A stretch of 11,410 nucleotides of DNA from Zygnema cylindricum. Taxonomy: Eukaryota; Streptophyta; Zygnematophyceae; Zygnematales; Zygnemataceae. Location: contig JBBHKE010000774.1 in assembly GCA_037447655.1 (NCBI GenBank), forward strand, positions 1-11,410. The letters run 5' to 3'. Below the pieces are notes generated by a model that did no database searches, was not told where the DNA came from, and saw nothing but the letters and a program-made list of their open reading frames with translations. This document shows, one piece after another, positions 1-7,761 of this stretch. The translations under genes and the position numbers were made by a program. Positions within the stretch are counted from its first letter, which is position 1. Every line of letters begins with the position of its first letter.

Positions 1-1084
1 AGGGCAGTTTTTGGGAAACTTCCAGACATCATATCTTATGTTTTACTCGGTCATTTGGGCTGCAATTTTGGAAATTGTCAGTTCACTAAATTAAATATCA
101 CTGTGGCGAATTTTAAGCATATTGGCTTTTTGAGTCATATTTTGTGTCAGTTCCAAGTTTGTTGTTGAGTAGGTACTTTGATAGTTTCTGTTGTTTTTCA
201 TGTCTACTTCCACTACTACTGCTGGTTCTCTGCCTGCAACGGTGGTTGTGTAACAACACGTTCCACATAACGTACATTGAACTTAATAATTGATTTATAT
301 TTCCTTGTCGTTCGTGGAGAGAACGAATGTTGTGTGACGTTAAATAAGGACCCTTAATCTTAATAAGGTGCCCGGTGGGTTGCTTTATTATAATTAATGC
401 ATTGTAATATTGTGACTTAAGACTAATAAGGATGCGTTTACTTAGATCAAACGTCAAACAATCCTCTTATTATTATCACTGTTAATTCTAATTGAACGTA
501 AAACAAACAAAAAACACATATTAAGATACATGTTAATTCTATTTGGCGGTAATCCAGCGACGAAAGCTGGTCATGGACGTCGTAAGATTATCATTGGCTG
601 TTGCCGAAAACACGTGGCATGTTTATTATCCACGCATTCCCAAAGTTGGTCGCGTTTCATAGATGACAGGAGAACAACCGATTGTCGGGTTAACGACGCC
701 GCATTTTTTCCAGTCATCTTTTTGCGGTACAACATGTAATCTGGAGGTGTTCCCATGGCGCTATGATCATTACACCGAAGACGTAAGTTTTGAAATATTT
801 TGGCAATTTTGAAGCAAATTTTTACGTGATCTCGCTTTTATTCCCGCGTTTTGAAATATTTTTAAATTGAAAGCCATGCTAAAATTCAAAATTTTGATTT
901 TAAACGAAAAAATTAAAATGGCAAATCCCTCTATTATTACCGCGCAAATTTATTTTCACTTGCAGTTCGTGTATTATATAAAATTTGTAAATGGCAAAAC
1001 GTTCACTACTTTTCCTCATTTGTTTTGTGGTTAATTTCTTCCTTTTCGCCGCCTACTTCTTTATTTTTAGTATATTAAGTTTGA
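1..1084. other. Gene-poor left flank
   Basis: No protein family, RNA gene or element end could be recognised here on either strand. The longest open frame is a 114-codon minus-strand frame at 113-457 with no motif, which I treat as chance in AT-rich sequence. Around 553-580 there is a short run containing CCAGCGACGAAA, the same motif type as the arrays further right, so the outer left end of the DNA transposon may lie in this interval. No clear terminal inverted repeat could be fixed. The stretch 780-1080 is AT-rich and holds many short A or T runs. Confidence 0.5.
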
Positions 1085-1312
1085 GAGCATGTGACTTATG
1101 AATTTGGCGCCAACCCGGCTGCAAATCCCCATAACGCTCAGGTTGAACATGATGAGGAAAATGAGAGGAACGATGAGGAAAACGCGTTTCCGAACGAGGA
1201 AGAGAGTTAGGCGGATATCGAAACGTCGATAGACCGGGCGGCCATTGTAGAAGGGTTTTTTCCATCCTCGACCAATACCAGAAGACGTGTCTCCCACCGT
1301 TAAGTTCAACAT
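1085..1312 (+). pseudogene. Possible acidic N-terminal extension of the transposase, interrupted
   Basis: In the same frame as transposase exon 1, an acidic reading frame follows a TGA at 1082-1084. It contains a short duplicated DEEN...DEEN block encoded at about 1151-1183. The frame is broken by TAG at 1208-1210 and TAA at 1301-1303, then runs directly into exon 1. No in-frame ATG was found, so if this was coding its start has been lost or lies in an upstream exon. The alternative is that it is 5' UTR and translation began close to 1313. Another frame from an ATG at 1098 gives a short basic peptide, which I consider less likely. Evidence for coding is only composition and frame continuity. 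Confidence 0.35.
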
Positions 1313-1445
1313 GTGTTAACTAAGGCAACTCGGATGCGAGTAATACACTGGATGATGAAGGACTGTGAAAATAACGGCTCAGCTGAACTCAATCCAAGGA
1401 CCATAAGGAAGTTTCCCGAGCATTTTCTCGGAGTGTACGGTACAA
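1313..1445 (+). pseudogene. Transposase exon 1 (N-terminal segment)
   Basis: The frame reads LTKATRMRVIHWMMKD, then ELNPRTIRKFPEHF and GVYGT, and stops being family-like exactly at a GTAAGC donor at 1446. The order (basic helix, 'RTIRKFP' segment, then a 'KRWW' segment in the next exon) matches the N-terminus of the DDE_1 family recalled for the later exons. The exon ends in phase 1. Joining at 1445/4032 restores the frame, with an Arg codon formed across the junction. That agreement over 2.6 kb is the main reason for assigning this exon to the downstream transposase. The frame continues openly for about 30 codons beyond the donor, but that part is hydrophobic and unrelated. Confidence 0.7.
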
Positions 1446-1768
1446 GTAAGCCATTTCAACCAAACGTTCTCCCATTTATTAAACAATTTTGTTTACTCTT
1501 TCTTTTTGTGTTATTATTCTCATTCACAATACGTTGTTAAATTTTAGTTTTGTTTTGCTTTTAAATTATTTTTACAGTATTATTTTGGAACGTCACCTTT
1601 TTCTCTCAAACTACACACTAACTTTTCACTAACTCTCCATTAGTGCGTGTTTTTCTATGTTGTCGACTACTATGAATTGTTTTGTTGTTTTTTAGTATTA
1701 TTTTCTAAGTGTCTTGCGATTTTATGGCGACAGTGTACTAGCGATGACGTATCTTTGTCGCGATGTAT

Positions 1769-1789
1769 GCGACGACATCATGTCGTCGC
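1769..1789. repeat. 21-bp perfect palindrome (one-base centre)
   Basis: GCGACGACAT and its exact reverse complement ATGTCGTCGC flank a single C at 1779. It is the most perfect member of the surrounding motif array and could be a dimeric protein-binding site or form a small hairpin. Confidence 0.9.
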
Positions 1790-2002
1790 TTCAATGATGG
1801 GTACAACAAAATAATTGAATGGATGAGGATAGCTCGTTAGGTCAAAAGTGTGAATGACGCACGATAGTGGTTCGTCGTTTCGACTAGACCACCGACGACA
1901 TTAGTTCAAACAATACAACGTTGGTATTCTCGAATTGAATTCGCGGACGACGACGTTGTTTCGTCGACCCACTATTGAAAAACTCGAATACAGTCGAACG
2001 CT

Positions 2003-2021
2003 CGACGACATGATGTCGTCG
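2003..2021. repeat. 19-bp perfect palindrome (one-base centre)
   Basis: CGACGACAT and its exact reverse complement flank a single G at 2012. It shares its core with the palindrome at 1769-1789 but has the opposite central base. This shows that two related sites about 230 bp apart have both kept their dyad symmetry. Confidence 0.9.
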
Positions 2022-2202
2022 CTTGAATGTCGGGTTTTAAATTGTAGGACCAACGTTTTAATTTTCCAATCGTGAACAGTGGAGTACATTTAGAGTTGGA
2101 TAAGCCGAGTAAAGGCCAGAATAAAAGTGTGTGTTTTAGTTTTTTTTTGTCTCCGTCGACTATGTTATTGTTTTTTTCTTGTTAACCAAGATTTGTTATT
2201 CA

Positions 2203-3534
2203 ATGGAGGGCAGGAGACGACCATTCAAGCAACTTCGCTCTGCCATTCGGCGGCGATATCGTCCACTACCAGCAGCAGTCGAGATGGGGGGTCATATACC
2301 TATTGGGGAGAACTTAGAGAGGGAAAGGGATGCAACCAGAAGAGTGTTGGAGAATAGGGTGGAACCGGAAACGGGTGGTCGAGAAAAGGGCTAGAATGGA
2401 GTTGGTTTTGAGGGAGGGGGAGGAATCGGGTGCTAAAATACATGAGATGGAGGCAACAGAGGCGGTGGTGAGGGAAGAGACGCGTACAGAGAGGGTAGTA
2501 AGGGGAAGTGTGCCGGAGGAGGAGTTACCGAATGAAGGGATTAGAGCGGACGAAAAAGGTGCCCGCGAAGTAGAAGAGGGTAAAGAGGTAGACGAAGAAT
2601 ATGAACCCTCGAAAACTGCGTCGGACGAGCCTATAGAGGAAGGGGAAGAGCCTACGGAAAAGGAGGAAGAACCGGAAGAAACCGAATCGTCGGACATTTC
2701 GGTCACGAAATACGACGACGATCCCTCAACCCCGGACTGGCAATCTTCGAAGAGCTCGGAGAGACGCATGGAGGAAGAATATAGAGACGACAACGAGGTT
2801 ATTGCTTTTCCGCCATCACCGAATCGTGATAGAGCTCTCGTGGCGGTACAAGGACCTCAAATTTCGGCCAAGCGTGATGTGGTAATTCGAGAGGAATAAC
2901 CCGATTGGTTTTTCCCGCCTCCAGTCGGAGATAAGGCCATGGATGGCTTCCGACCGACGGCTGCCCATTACATCCCGGTCGAGGAATGGCCGGACTATTG
3001 GCGTTACAGGGAGGCGAGGCCTATTGACCGGTGGTCGAACCCCGTCCCGGATATTCTCGACATCCATCCGGATGTCCCTGCCCACCCAACATGGCTGTAC
3101 ATCGCATCATACAACCATGCGTCAAATTTCCCATATTTCAGCCTAATGATGAACGTTTCACATAGATTGTGCGTCGACCGATTGGATCCAAAATAGATGT
3201 CACGGAATTAATCCGGCATTATCACCATTAAGACCCACGGTTATTTACCATTCTACGTCGTGCAATTCGTTTTCCAGAGCTAAACGAATTCTTAGATGCT
3301 CGAAGTGCGGTTTTACAACGCTTCCGAAATGTACAAGTGAGGCGTAGGTATCTTTGGGTAATTCCGAGGGTCCCACATGTTAATGAGCCCCCTCCACCAC
3401 CGAAAGTAGAAAGATTGAGGAATGAAGTTCAAAATCTCAATCGTCGTTTGGAGGCTCAAGAAATAGCAATGATAAGGGTTCGTCGCTTAATTAATAATTT
3501 AACTAAAGAGCTTGCTGGCATTCGGCGACGTTGA
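2203..3534 (+). pseudogene. Unrecognised acidic/coiled-coil protein nested in transposase intron 1, broken
   Basis: I do not recognise this protein. The ATG at 2203 opens a very basic N-terminus (MEGRRRPFKQLRSAIRRRYR). The frame shifts between about 2360 and 2394 into a long Glu/Asp-rich stretch (about 2400-2800). A TAA at 2897-2899 interrupts it, followed in the same frame by an aromatic/proline-rich segment (HYIPVEEWPDYWRY, then DVPAHPTWLY). TAG at 3194 coincides with a second frame change. TAA at 3229 interrupts the next frame, which ends after a PPPPPK hinge and a heptad-like coiled coil (VERLRNEVQNLNRRLEAQEI, about 3406-3520) at a TGA (3532-3534). The total is about 440 residues. The basic N-terminus, acidic middle and C-terminal coiled coil suggest a DNA-binding, self-associating protein. 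A transposon accessory factor acting on the flanking motif arrays is an inference from position only. Confidence 0.55.
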
Positions 3535-3767
3535 TGGGAGATGACGAGGGACAATTTCGTGGCTTTCATTCGAAGGAGAGGTATCCCGATTCAGCCCTCA
3601 GCCTACATTGGGTGCCACAATGTTTTTTTTTTTTTTTTTATCATATAAGTGTGACTTTATTATTTCTCTCCCCTTTTTTCACAAAATGCATGTAAATTCG
3701 ACGTTAAGTCATACATTTGGTTATGGTGATATCGCCATTGTGTTTGATAATCCTCTTTCCCAGCTTA

Positions 3768-3950
3768 ACGACGACAGAAGGTCATCGCTGGTTCGTCGAT
3801 GAAGTGAGGATTCCTCATTGGTGGTCGGCAGCTCACTACGTATCAACGATGTTTCTTAGAAAAAATATTAACTTTGCAGATATAACGACGAGTTTCTGTC
3901 ATCGCTGAATCTGCGACGGCAACTATTTGTCGTTGAATATTGTCGTTTCC
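3768..3950. repeat. Second GTCGTCG-type motif array, right of the nested gene
   Basis: Copies of ACGACGA, TCGTCG, CATCGCTG, GCGACGG and GTCGTTG recur from 3768 to 3950 in both orientations. They are less regular than in the left array at 1728-2040, but of the same type. Together the two arrays bracket the nested reading frame. This fits either subterminal regions of a separate inserted element or regulatory sites belonging to one composite transposon. Confidence 0.5.
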
Positions 3951-4031
3951 TTTTAGAGTCGTTCCAATTTTTTATACGACTTTCCATTCAAGAATCTCAT
4001 TAACTCTTTTGACATTGTTTATTGTTTACAG

Positions 4032-4368
4032 GGTACCAAAAAGCCAAGCGATGGTGGGTAGAGAGGAGGTCCATGCTTGACGGAATACGAGAGACAACCA
4101 AGACGTTCTCTACTACTAGTTTTGGGACGAGATCGGTGGTGGTTACCAAGGCTTTGCCGGGACAAGGAAGGAAGGAAGCCGCTTGGGTCACTGTTATACA
4201 CGAGGGGTAACTTTCAGATTTCGAACGTTTTAAAAAAGCGGGCATGAAGATGTCCACCACAATTCTCGGGGACATCACTAGGGACATAATAAGAGAAAGG
4301 AGGAAAGAGTACGGCCCGGAATGGTTCAACAATGACGGGTCAGAAATACATCCAATCATAAATAAAAG
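4032..4368 (+). pseudogene. Transposase exon 2
   Basis: The exon begins after TTTACAG at 4031 and ends at a GTGAGT donor at 4369. It reads YQKAKRWWVERRSM, then a Ser/Thr-rich linker, GQGRKEAAWVTVIHEG and, after a stop, LSDFERFKKAGMKMSTTIL and further charged sequence ending in HPIINK. In the family this stretch links the N-terminal DNA-binding part to the catalytic domain. TAA at 4208-4210 interrupts an otherwise uniform frame, and both sides of it are family-like. The codon is one transition away from CAA (Gln). The exon ends in phase 2. Confidence 0.75.
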
Positions 4369-4437
4369 GTGAGTGCAGAGGTGTTAAGAGAAGCACAACA
4401 TTGTTGTGCGTGCACAAAAGGGGAAACTATAATATAG
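4369..4437 (+). other. Intron 2 of the transposase (69 bp)
   Basis: GTGAGT donor and AATATAG acceptor. Removing it joins the flanking frames in phase, forming a Ser codon (AG from 4367-4368 plus T4438). It carries a perfect 7-bp stem, GCACAAC / GTTGTGC with a 3-base loop, at 4393-4409, which is unusual for so short an intron but may be chance. Confidence 0.75.
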
Positions 4438-4511
4438 TCCCGAGAAAGAGGAATACATTGAGCGTACCGTAGCCTTCCACATGGGCGTTCTAAAGCGGGG
4501 GTTTGAATCCG
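4438..4511 (+). pseudogene. Transposase exon 3
   Basis: A 74-nt exon reading SPEKEEYIERTVAFHMGVLK followed by RGFES. The segment 'VAFHMGVLKRGFESG' lies just ahead of the first catalytic Asp in this family. It ends at a strong GTGAGT donor (4512) in phase 1. It is open throughout. Confidence 0.72.
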
Positions 4512-4645
4512 GTGAGTCACTCTTCATTACGAATATAGTTTAATGACGTTTTTTTTTGTGTTTTGTTTTCGTTGTATTCCCTACTTAACGGCGTATACAA
4601 AAAATAACTAAATTTGTTTTGGTTTGGCGGCGAATGTATAACAAG
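4512..4645 (+). other. Intron 3 of the transposase, with phase mismatch
   Basis: The donor GTGAGT at 4512 is excellent. The best acceptor AG before the family-like frame of exon 4 is at 4644-4645. Exon 3 leaves one base of a codon while exon 4 supplies only one base before its first full codon. The joined frame is therefore one base short, which suggests a deletion close to the junction (perhaps in the T run at 4648-4651) or a different acceptor. The intron is T-rich. Confidence 0.5.
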
Positions 4646-4896
4646 ACTTTTCAACGAAGACCTCATGGAAAACATGGACGAAACTCACATGATAGTCAAC
4701 ACCAATAATGAAAAAACTTTAGGGTTTAGAGGGGACGAAGTGGTGAAATACATTGATGTTGTCGGAGGAGGCGAATCCATGACTCTCATGGTGCGACTAA
4801 GTGGAGGGGTGAACGCTCGTATCGAGAACCCAATGATAATGTTTGCAAATCGTGCCAAAAATTGCCCGATACAAGGTTTACCGGACAACATCCCGG
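4646..4896 (+). pseudogene. Transposase exon 4 with first catalytic aspartate
   Basis: This is the start of the DDE catalytic core. It reads LFNEDLMENMDETHMIVN, then TLGFRGDEVVKYIDVVGGGE, SMTLMVRLSGG and ENPMIMFANR, ending in GLPDNIPG. The Asp of MDETH (codon 4677-4679) is the first metal-binding residue. The strand-rich 'KYIDVVGGGESMTLMVRLSG' segment is typical of the RNase H-like fold of this family. The exon is open and ends at G4896 in phase 1, where the family sequence stops and T-rich intron sequence begins. Confidence 0.85.
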
Positions 4897-5232
4897 GTGT
4901 GTTTTTCTCCCTCATCTAATGTTTTCATTTTATTTTTGATGTCTTTTTGACTTTGATGGAGGTTTATCTATTTCTCTCCAACCATGTTTTTGTGTTTCAT
5001 TTTTTTATCTATATCTCTTTACCTTGTCCTCGCATACCTCCTCCCCCATTCTCCTACTACAAAACATGGATTTCTTTTTTCTTTAACACTCTGATTTCTC
5101 TTGTCTAAAATAATGACTCATATTATAAGCTTTCTATGGTACACGTAGCTTACTTTCCCTCTAATGCATATGGAAGCAAGCATTACAAAATGTTTTTTTT
5201 TTCCTTTTTTTGTCTATTATATATCTTTTCAG
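4897..5232 (+). other. Intron 4 of the transposase (336 bp)
   Basis: GTGTGT donor at 4897 and a textbook TATATCTTTTCAG acceptor ending at 5232. Splicing forms a Gly codon from G4896 and GT5233-5234, so NIPG continues as VCYWTSPKGW, which is continuous family sequence. The intron is strongly T/C-rich. Its length is a multiple of three, but a stop at 4917-4919 prevents read-through. Confidence 0.8.
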
Positions 5233-5908
5233 GTGTTTGTTACTGGACCAGTCCGAAGGGATGGAATGATAAAACGGTGTTCCCACAATGGGTCAAAGAG
5301 GCAAGGTCTTACCAAAGGGATTGAGATGGACGTCAAAAAATTATCTTCTTGGACAACTGCGGTGGTCACAATACCTCCGATGAGTTGGAGCGAGTTCTAG
5401 AGGCCAAAAACACGTGTTACACTATTTTCCACCTAATGCAACGCATCTTGTTCAACCGACAGACTCCTTCGTGATTTCCAAAATCAAGGACGTGTGGAGT
5501 CGCATTTGGGACAGTAAGAAGGCGAAAGGAATTGAGAACGATCAATGGGCTAAACCTTCTAGCCGTGGATGGTTCGGTAAATTGGTTGGACCCGGTAAAG
5601 CGTTTTTTTTTTAATTGGCGTGGGACTCTATCCGAGAGGTCAATGCGATGAGAGACAAAAACGGAATGAGTTATGCGAGAAAAGCAATGATTCAATGTGG
5701 CTTGTCTCTACGCGACGGAAAGTGGGAAGAAGACATGCTCACACAACAACTGCGAGGCATAATCAACAAATATCGAAACCACTTCGAAGGCGAAGCTCTG
5801 GAACCTCCTTGCCCGAAGGGAAGGGAATTCCTCCAAAATATTGAAGATGCCGACAGTCAACAAGACAACCTTTTCAATGAGGGAGGGATGAGCGGCAACG
5901 AGTTTTAA
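5233..5908 (+). pseudogene. Transposase exon 5 with second and third catalytic aspartates
   Basis: The exon begins with VCYWTSPKGWNDKTVF. After TGA at 5322-5324 the same frame gives DGRQKIIFLDNCGGH, with the second catalytic Asp at 5352. A one-base frameshift at about 5406-5413, in an A run, moves the frame to HYFPPNATHLVQPTDSFVI, with the third Asp at 5462. TAA at 5612-5614, right after a run of ten T, interrupts the frame again. It then continues as LAWDSIREVN, then SYARKAMIQCGLSL, and ends with an acidic tail at TAA 5906-5908. In relatives I recall Gln at the position of the 5612 stop. With three lesions in one exon this copy cannot be functional under the standard code. Confidence 0.88.
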
Positions 5909-6355
5909 ACATATTACATAACTGTGTATTGCTTTTTTTTATATATATTAGTTTGGGAATGGTAGTTTAATTATAGAGAGGGAATAGCAGTTAAACTGGT
6001 GCCAGCTTAATGTAGACAGTCCATGGAGTCCAGTATTATTTGACTTCATAGGATAAAGCAGATTTCGTATGTTTGTATGGTTTTTTATATGGGAAAATAG
6101 AATTTCGTTTTTTATGAAGTAAAAACCCTTGTATTTCGTGGAATTTGATATATTTTACACAATTCTTGTGTAGTTACCTTCAGATGTTGTTAATGTGGTG
6201 TTGAAAATTCTAGTGTGCTTGTAGCATGGAATTATATATTTTGTTGCAATTTACATCCTACCCTAATCAGCCACGACTATGCTTCCTCGTTTGTTGATCA
6301 TCCTTCTCGAAAATTGATAAGTCGTTATTTTCATAAACAACAAATTCATCGCACT
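5909..6355. other. Transposase 3' flank, no gene seen
   Basis: AT-rich sequence with T runs (about 5931-5940, then an AT alternation). It probably includes the transposase 3' UTR, but no single polyadenylation signal stands out. No family-like reading frame continues into it on either strand. Confidence 0.5.
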
Positions 6356-6421
6356 GAGTAATGGTTGCTATTGCAGCGACGAGAATTTGAGTAATGGTTG
6401 CTATTGCAGCGACGAGAATTT
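6356..6421. repeat. Exact 33-bp tandem duplication
   Basis: Two identical 33-bp units follow each other (6356-6388 and 6389-6421). Each begins GAGTAATGGTTG and contains CAGCGACGAGAA. They are identical, so this duplication is younger than the degenerate array that follows. Confidence 0.9.
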
Positions 6422-6690
6422 GTCGTTGCATGATAGTAATTTAGCGGCGAAAAAACTTGATTATCATATATCTGACAAAGTAGAGGTTGTGTCGTCGCTA
6501 AATGGAATTCAGCGACGAAACAACTTCATCATCATATCTGATAAAACAAAGTATGCTTCGTCGCTAGAAGAAAATTCAACGACAAAACGATGTTCTCACC
6601 ATCTTTGACAAAGCAGAGTTTGTCGTCGTTGAATTCAATCATGAGCGCCTTTGTGGAAACCTTTCAGCGTCGAGGTTGTTTCGTCGCTGG
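6422..6690. repeat. Degenerate tandem array with GTCGTCGCT / AGCGACGAA units
   Basis: Units begin with a GTCGTCGCT-like box at about 6422, 6491, 6558, 6622 and 6680, so the spacing is about 58-69 bp. Each unit then has a short AT-rich gap, a complementary AGCGACGAA-like box and a 'CATCATATCTGA.AAA' type tail. The motif type is the same as in the arrays inside intron 1. The array is plausibly the right subterminal region of the transposon, or of a relative. The element end itself is not identifiable by eye. Confidence 0.7.
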
Positions 6691-6694
6691 TTCA

Positions 6695-7499
6695 GAAAGT
6701 TTCAGTTTTCAAATTACATGGATATTATTATATTGTGATCAAATAACAGCATTAATCATATGCCAAAAAACTCATTTTGACTAGACTGAAACAATTAATA
6801 CAATAGTGAAAATGAAACCAAAGTATTCCGGATAGGAAAAGCAAATATCAAGAAAGATACGCGGTGTGAAGTAAAATAAAAAAAAGTCATATTTGCAACA
6901 TATACAGATGATTCACAAACGAAAAAACGCAAAGTACACGAAATATATTTAAATGCGATAATATCAGCGAAACAACATGAAAGCAATTAGAAAAACACAC
7001 AATGAATACAAAATAAATAAAAAGTTGACAAAAATAAGATCATTCATTAAAAATAATGGGAAAATAAGTACATAAATTTTATATTTCATAATAAACTTTG
7101 TTTAAAACATTTAACTAAAACAAAAAATTATCTAAGGCCTATTAATGTGCAGTAGTCAACAAAGCTCTTAATAATACTGAATTATTAACGTTTCTGCTTG
7201 TAACTCAAAAATCCTTTTAAAGTGATTTTAAAAACCTTCATATTTTACACACACTAACTAAGTATCCACCATCTGTGATAACAAATATATATCCATGGAA
7301 AGCTCTTGGCGGTATAATCCATGCGCTTTCGTACGGTCCAATACCTTCAACATGATATTTTATTATTCTCTATATCGTATGTTTCCGTGGGGTGCTCTCC
7401 AATACAACAGGCCGTCGATATACTCTCATCATTGATGACAGTTTATAAAATATATATAACAGATTAGTACGGGGTAGATGGGCTTGAAAAATATTACGT
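6695..7499. other. AT-rich interval, no gene seen
   Basis: About 800 bp of AT-rich sequence with no supported gene, RNA or repeat. Small open frames on both strands show no motif. It could include the far flank of the DNA transposon or host intergenic sequence. Confidence 0.5.
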
Positions 7500-7761
7500 G
7501 AAAAAGAAGAAGAACAGAGAGGGAAACATAACGAAAATGAGAGTAAAAGAGGAAAAAAACCAGTCTGAAAGAAAAGCAGAGAAAGGATATGAGACAGAAA
7601 GAGGGAGAGAGAGATGGGAAAAAGAGAGCAAGAGAGAAGGGTAGGGAGAGTGAATGGGAAAAAATGTGGGAGATGGACAATTTGTATAGGGAGAGGTTAA
7701 GGGATAAAGAGGAAGAGAAAATGAAGGGGGAAGAACAAAGAGGTGGAGCGCGCAAGAGAGA
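7500..7761. repeat. Long polypurine (GA-rich) low-complexity tract
   Basis: The + strand is almost entirely purine for about 260 bp, with GAGAGA, GAAGA and AAAAGAG patterns but no fixed unit. The apparent minus-strand reading frames of over 100 codons here are Ser/Phe/Leu-rich translations of the complementary pyrimidine strand and are not convincing genes. Such tracts can form triplex DNA and often lie near promoters; neither is shown here. Confidence 0.85.

Larger units (their letters stand above)
1728..2040. repeat. Array of GTCGTCGC / GCGACGAC motifs left of the nested gene
   Basis: Within about 310 bp the sequence is crowded with direct and inverted copies of a TCGTCGC-like core, for example near 1755, 1769-1789, 1874-1900, 1946-1967 and 2003-2022. 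Two copies form long palindromes (listed separately). Such clustered short inverted motifs resemble the subterminal repeats of plant DNA transposons, where they bind element-encoded proteins. No promoter, gene or clear element terminus was identified within it. Confidence 0.65.
1446..4031 (+). other. Large intron 1 of the transposase, containing a nested reading frame
   Basis: The donor is GTAAGC at 1446 and the acceptor is TTGTTTACAG ending at 4031. The length is 2586 bp, and both ends are in the same phase. It is far longer than the other introns (69, 134 and 336 bp). Inside it lie a T-rich stretch (1446-1727), a GTCGTCGC-type array (1728-2040), a broken protein-coding frame (2203-3534), a T-rich stretch (3600-3700) and a second array (3768-3950). 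Either the intron naturally hosts an accessory gene, as in maize En/Spm, or a second transposon was inserted. No target-site duplication or terminal inverted repeat of a nested element could be made out by eye. Confidence 0.6.
1313..5908 (+). pseudogene. DDE-superfamily (pogo/Tigger/Jerky-like) transposase gene, five exons, inactivated
   Basis: This is a cut-and-paste transposase that would cleave and rejoin element ends in the nucleus through a metal-binding acidic triad. The five exons sum to about 1470 nt (about 490 residues), a normal size for DDE_1 transposases. In order one sees an N-terminal helix-rich segment in exon 1 (LTKATRMRVIHWM, then RTIRKFPEHF), a KRWW segment in exon 2, then the catalytic core. 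The core has the first Asp in ENMDETH (codon 4677), the second in LDNCGGH (5352) and the third in LVQPTDSF (5462), with about 36 residues between the last two. The copy is broken by stops at 4208 (TAA), 5322 (TGA) and 5612 (TAA), a frameshift near 5410 and a one-base phase mismatch at intron 3. From memory, close relatives are abundant in oomycetes and other protists; this was not searched. The family call is strong; the exact exon limits are inference from GT-AG sites and frame. Confidence 0.85.

Noticed and set aside
113-457. 114-codon minus-strand open frame
   Set aside because: No motif, no partner frame and AT-rich composition; a frame of this length is expected by chance.
2314-2793. 159-codon Ser-rich minus-strand frame
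   Set aside because: It is the antisense shadow of the Glu/Asp-rich + strand frame; Ser richness follows from the complement of GAA/GAG/GAC codons.
3599-3908. Two small + strand open frames
   Set aside because: No motif; they cover a T run and the motif array and overlap each other.
6048-6058. 11-bp match ATAGGATAAAG at 6048-6058 and 10580-10590
   Set aside because: Too short and the flanks differ; likely chance in AT-rich DNA.
520-6725. Possible outer terminal inverted repeat (CCAGCGACGAAA near 553 and its complement near 6690)
   Set aside because: Only about 12 bases match well and the motif is common in the arrays, so element ends cannot be set from it.
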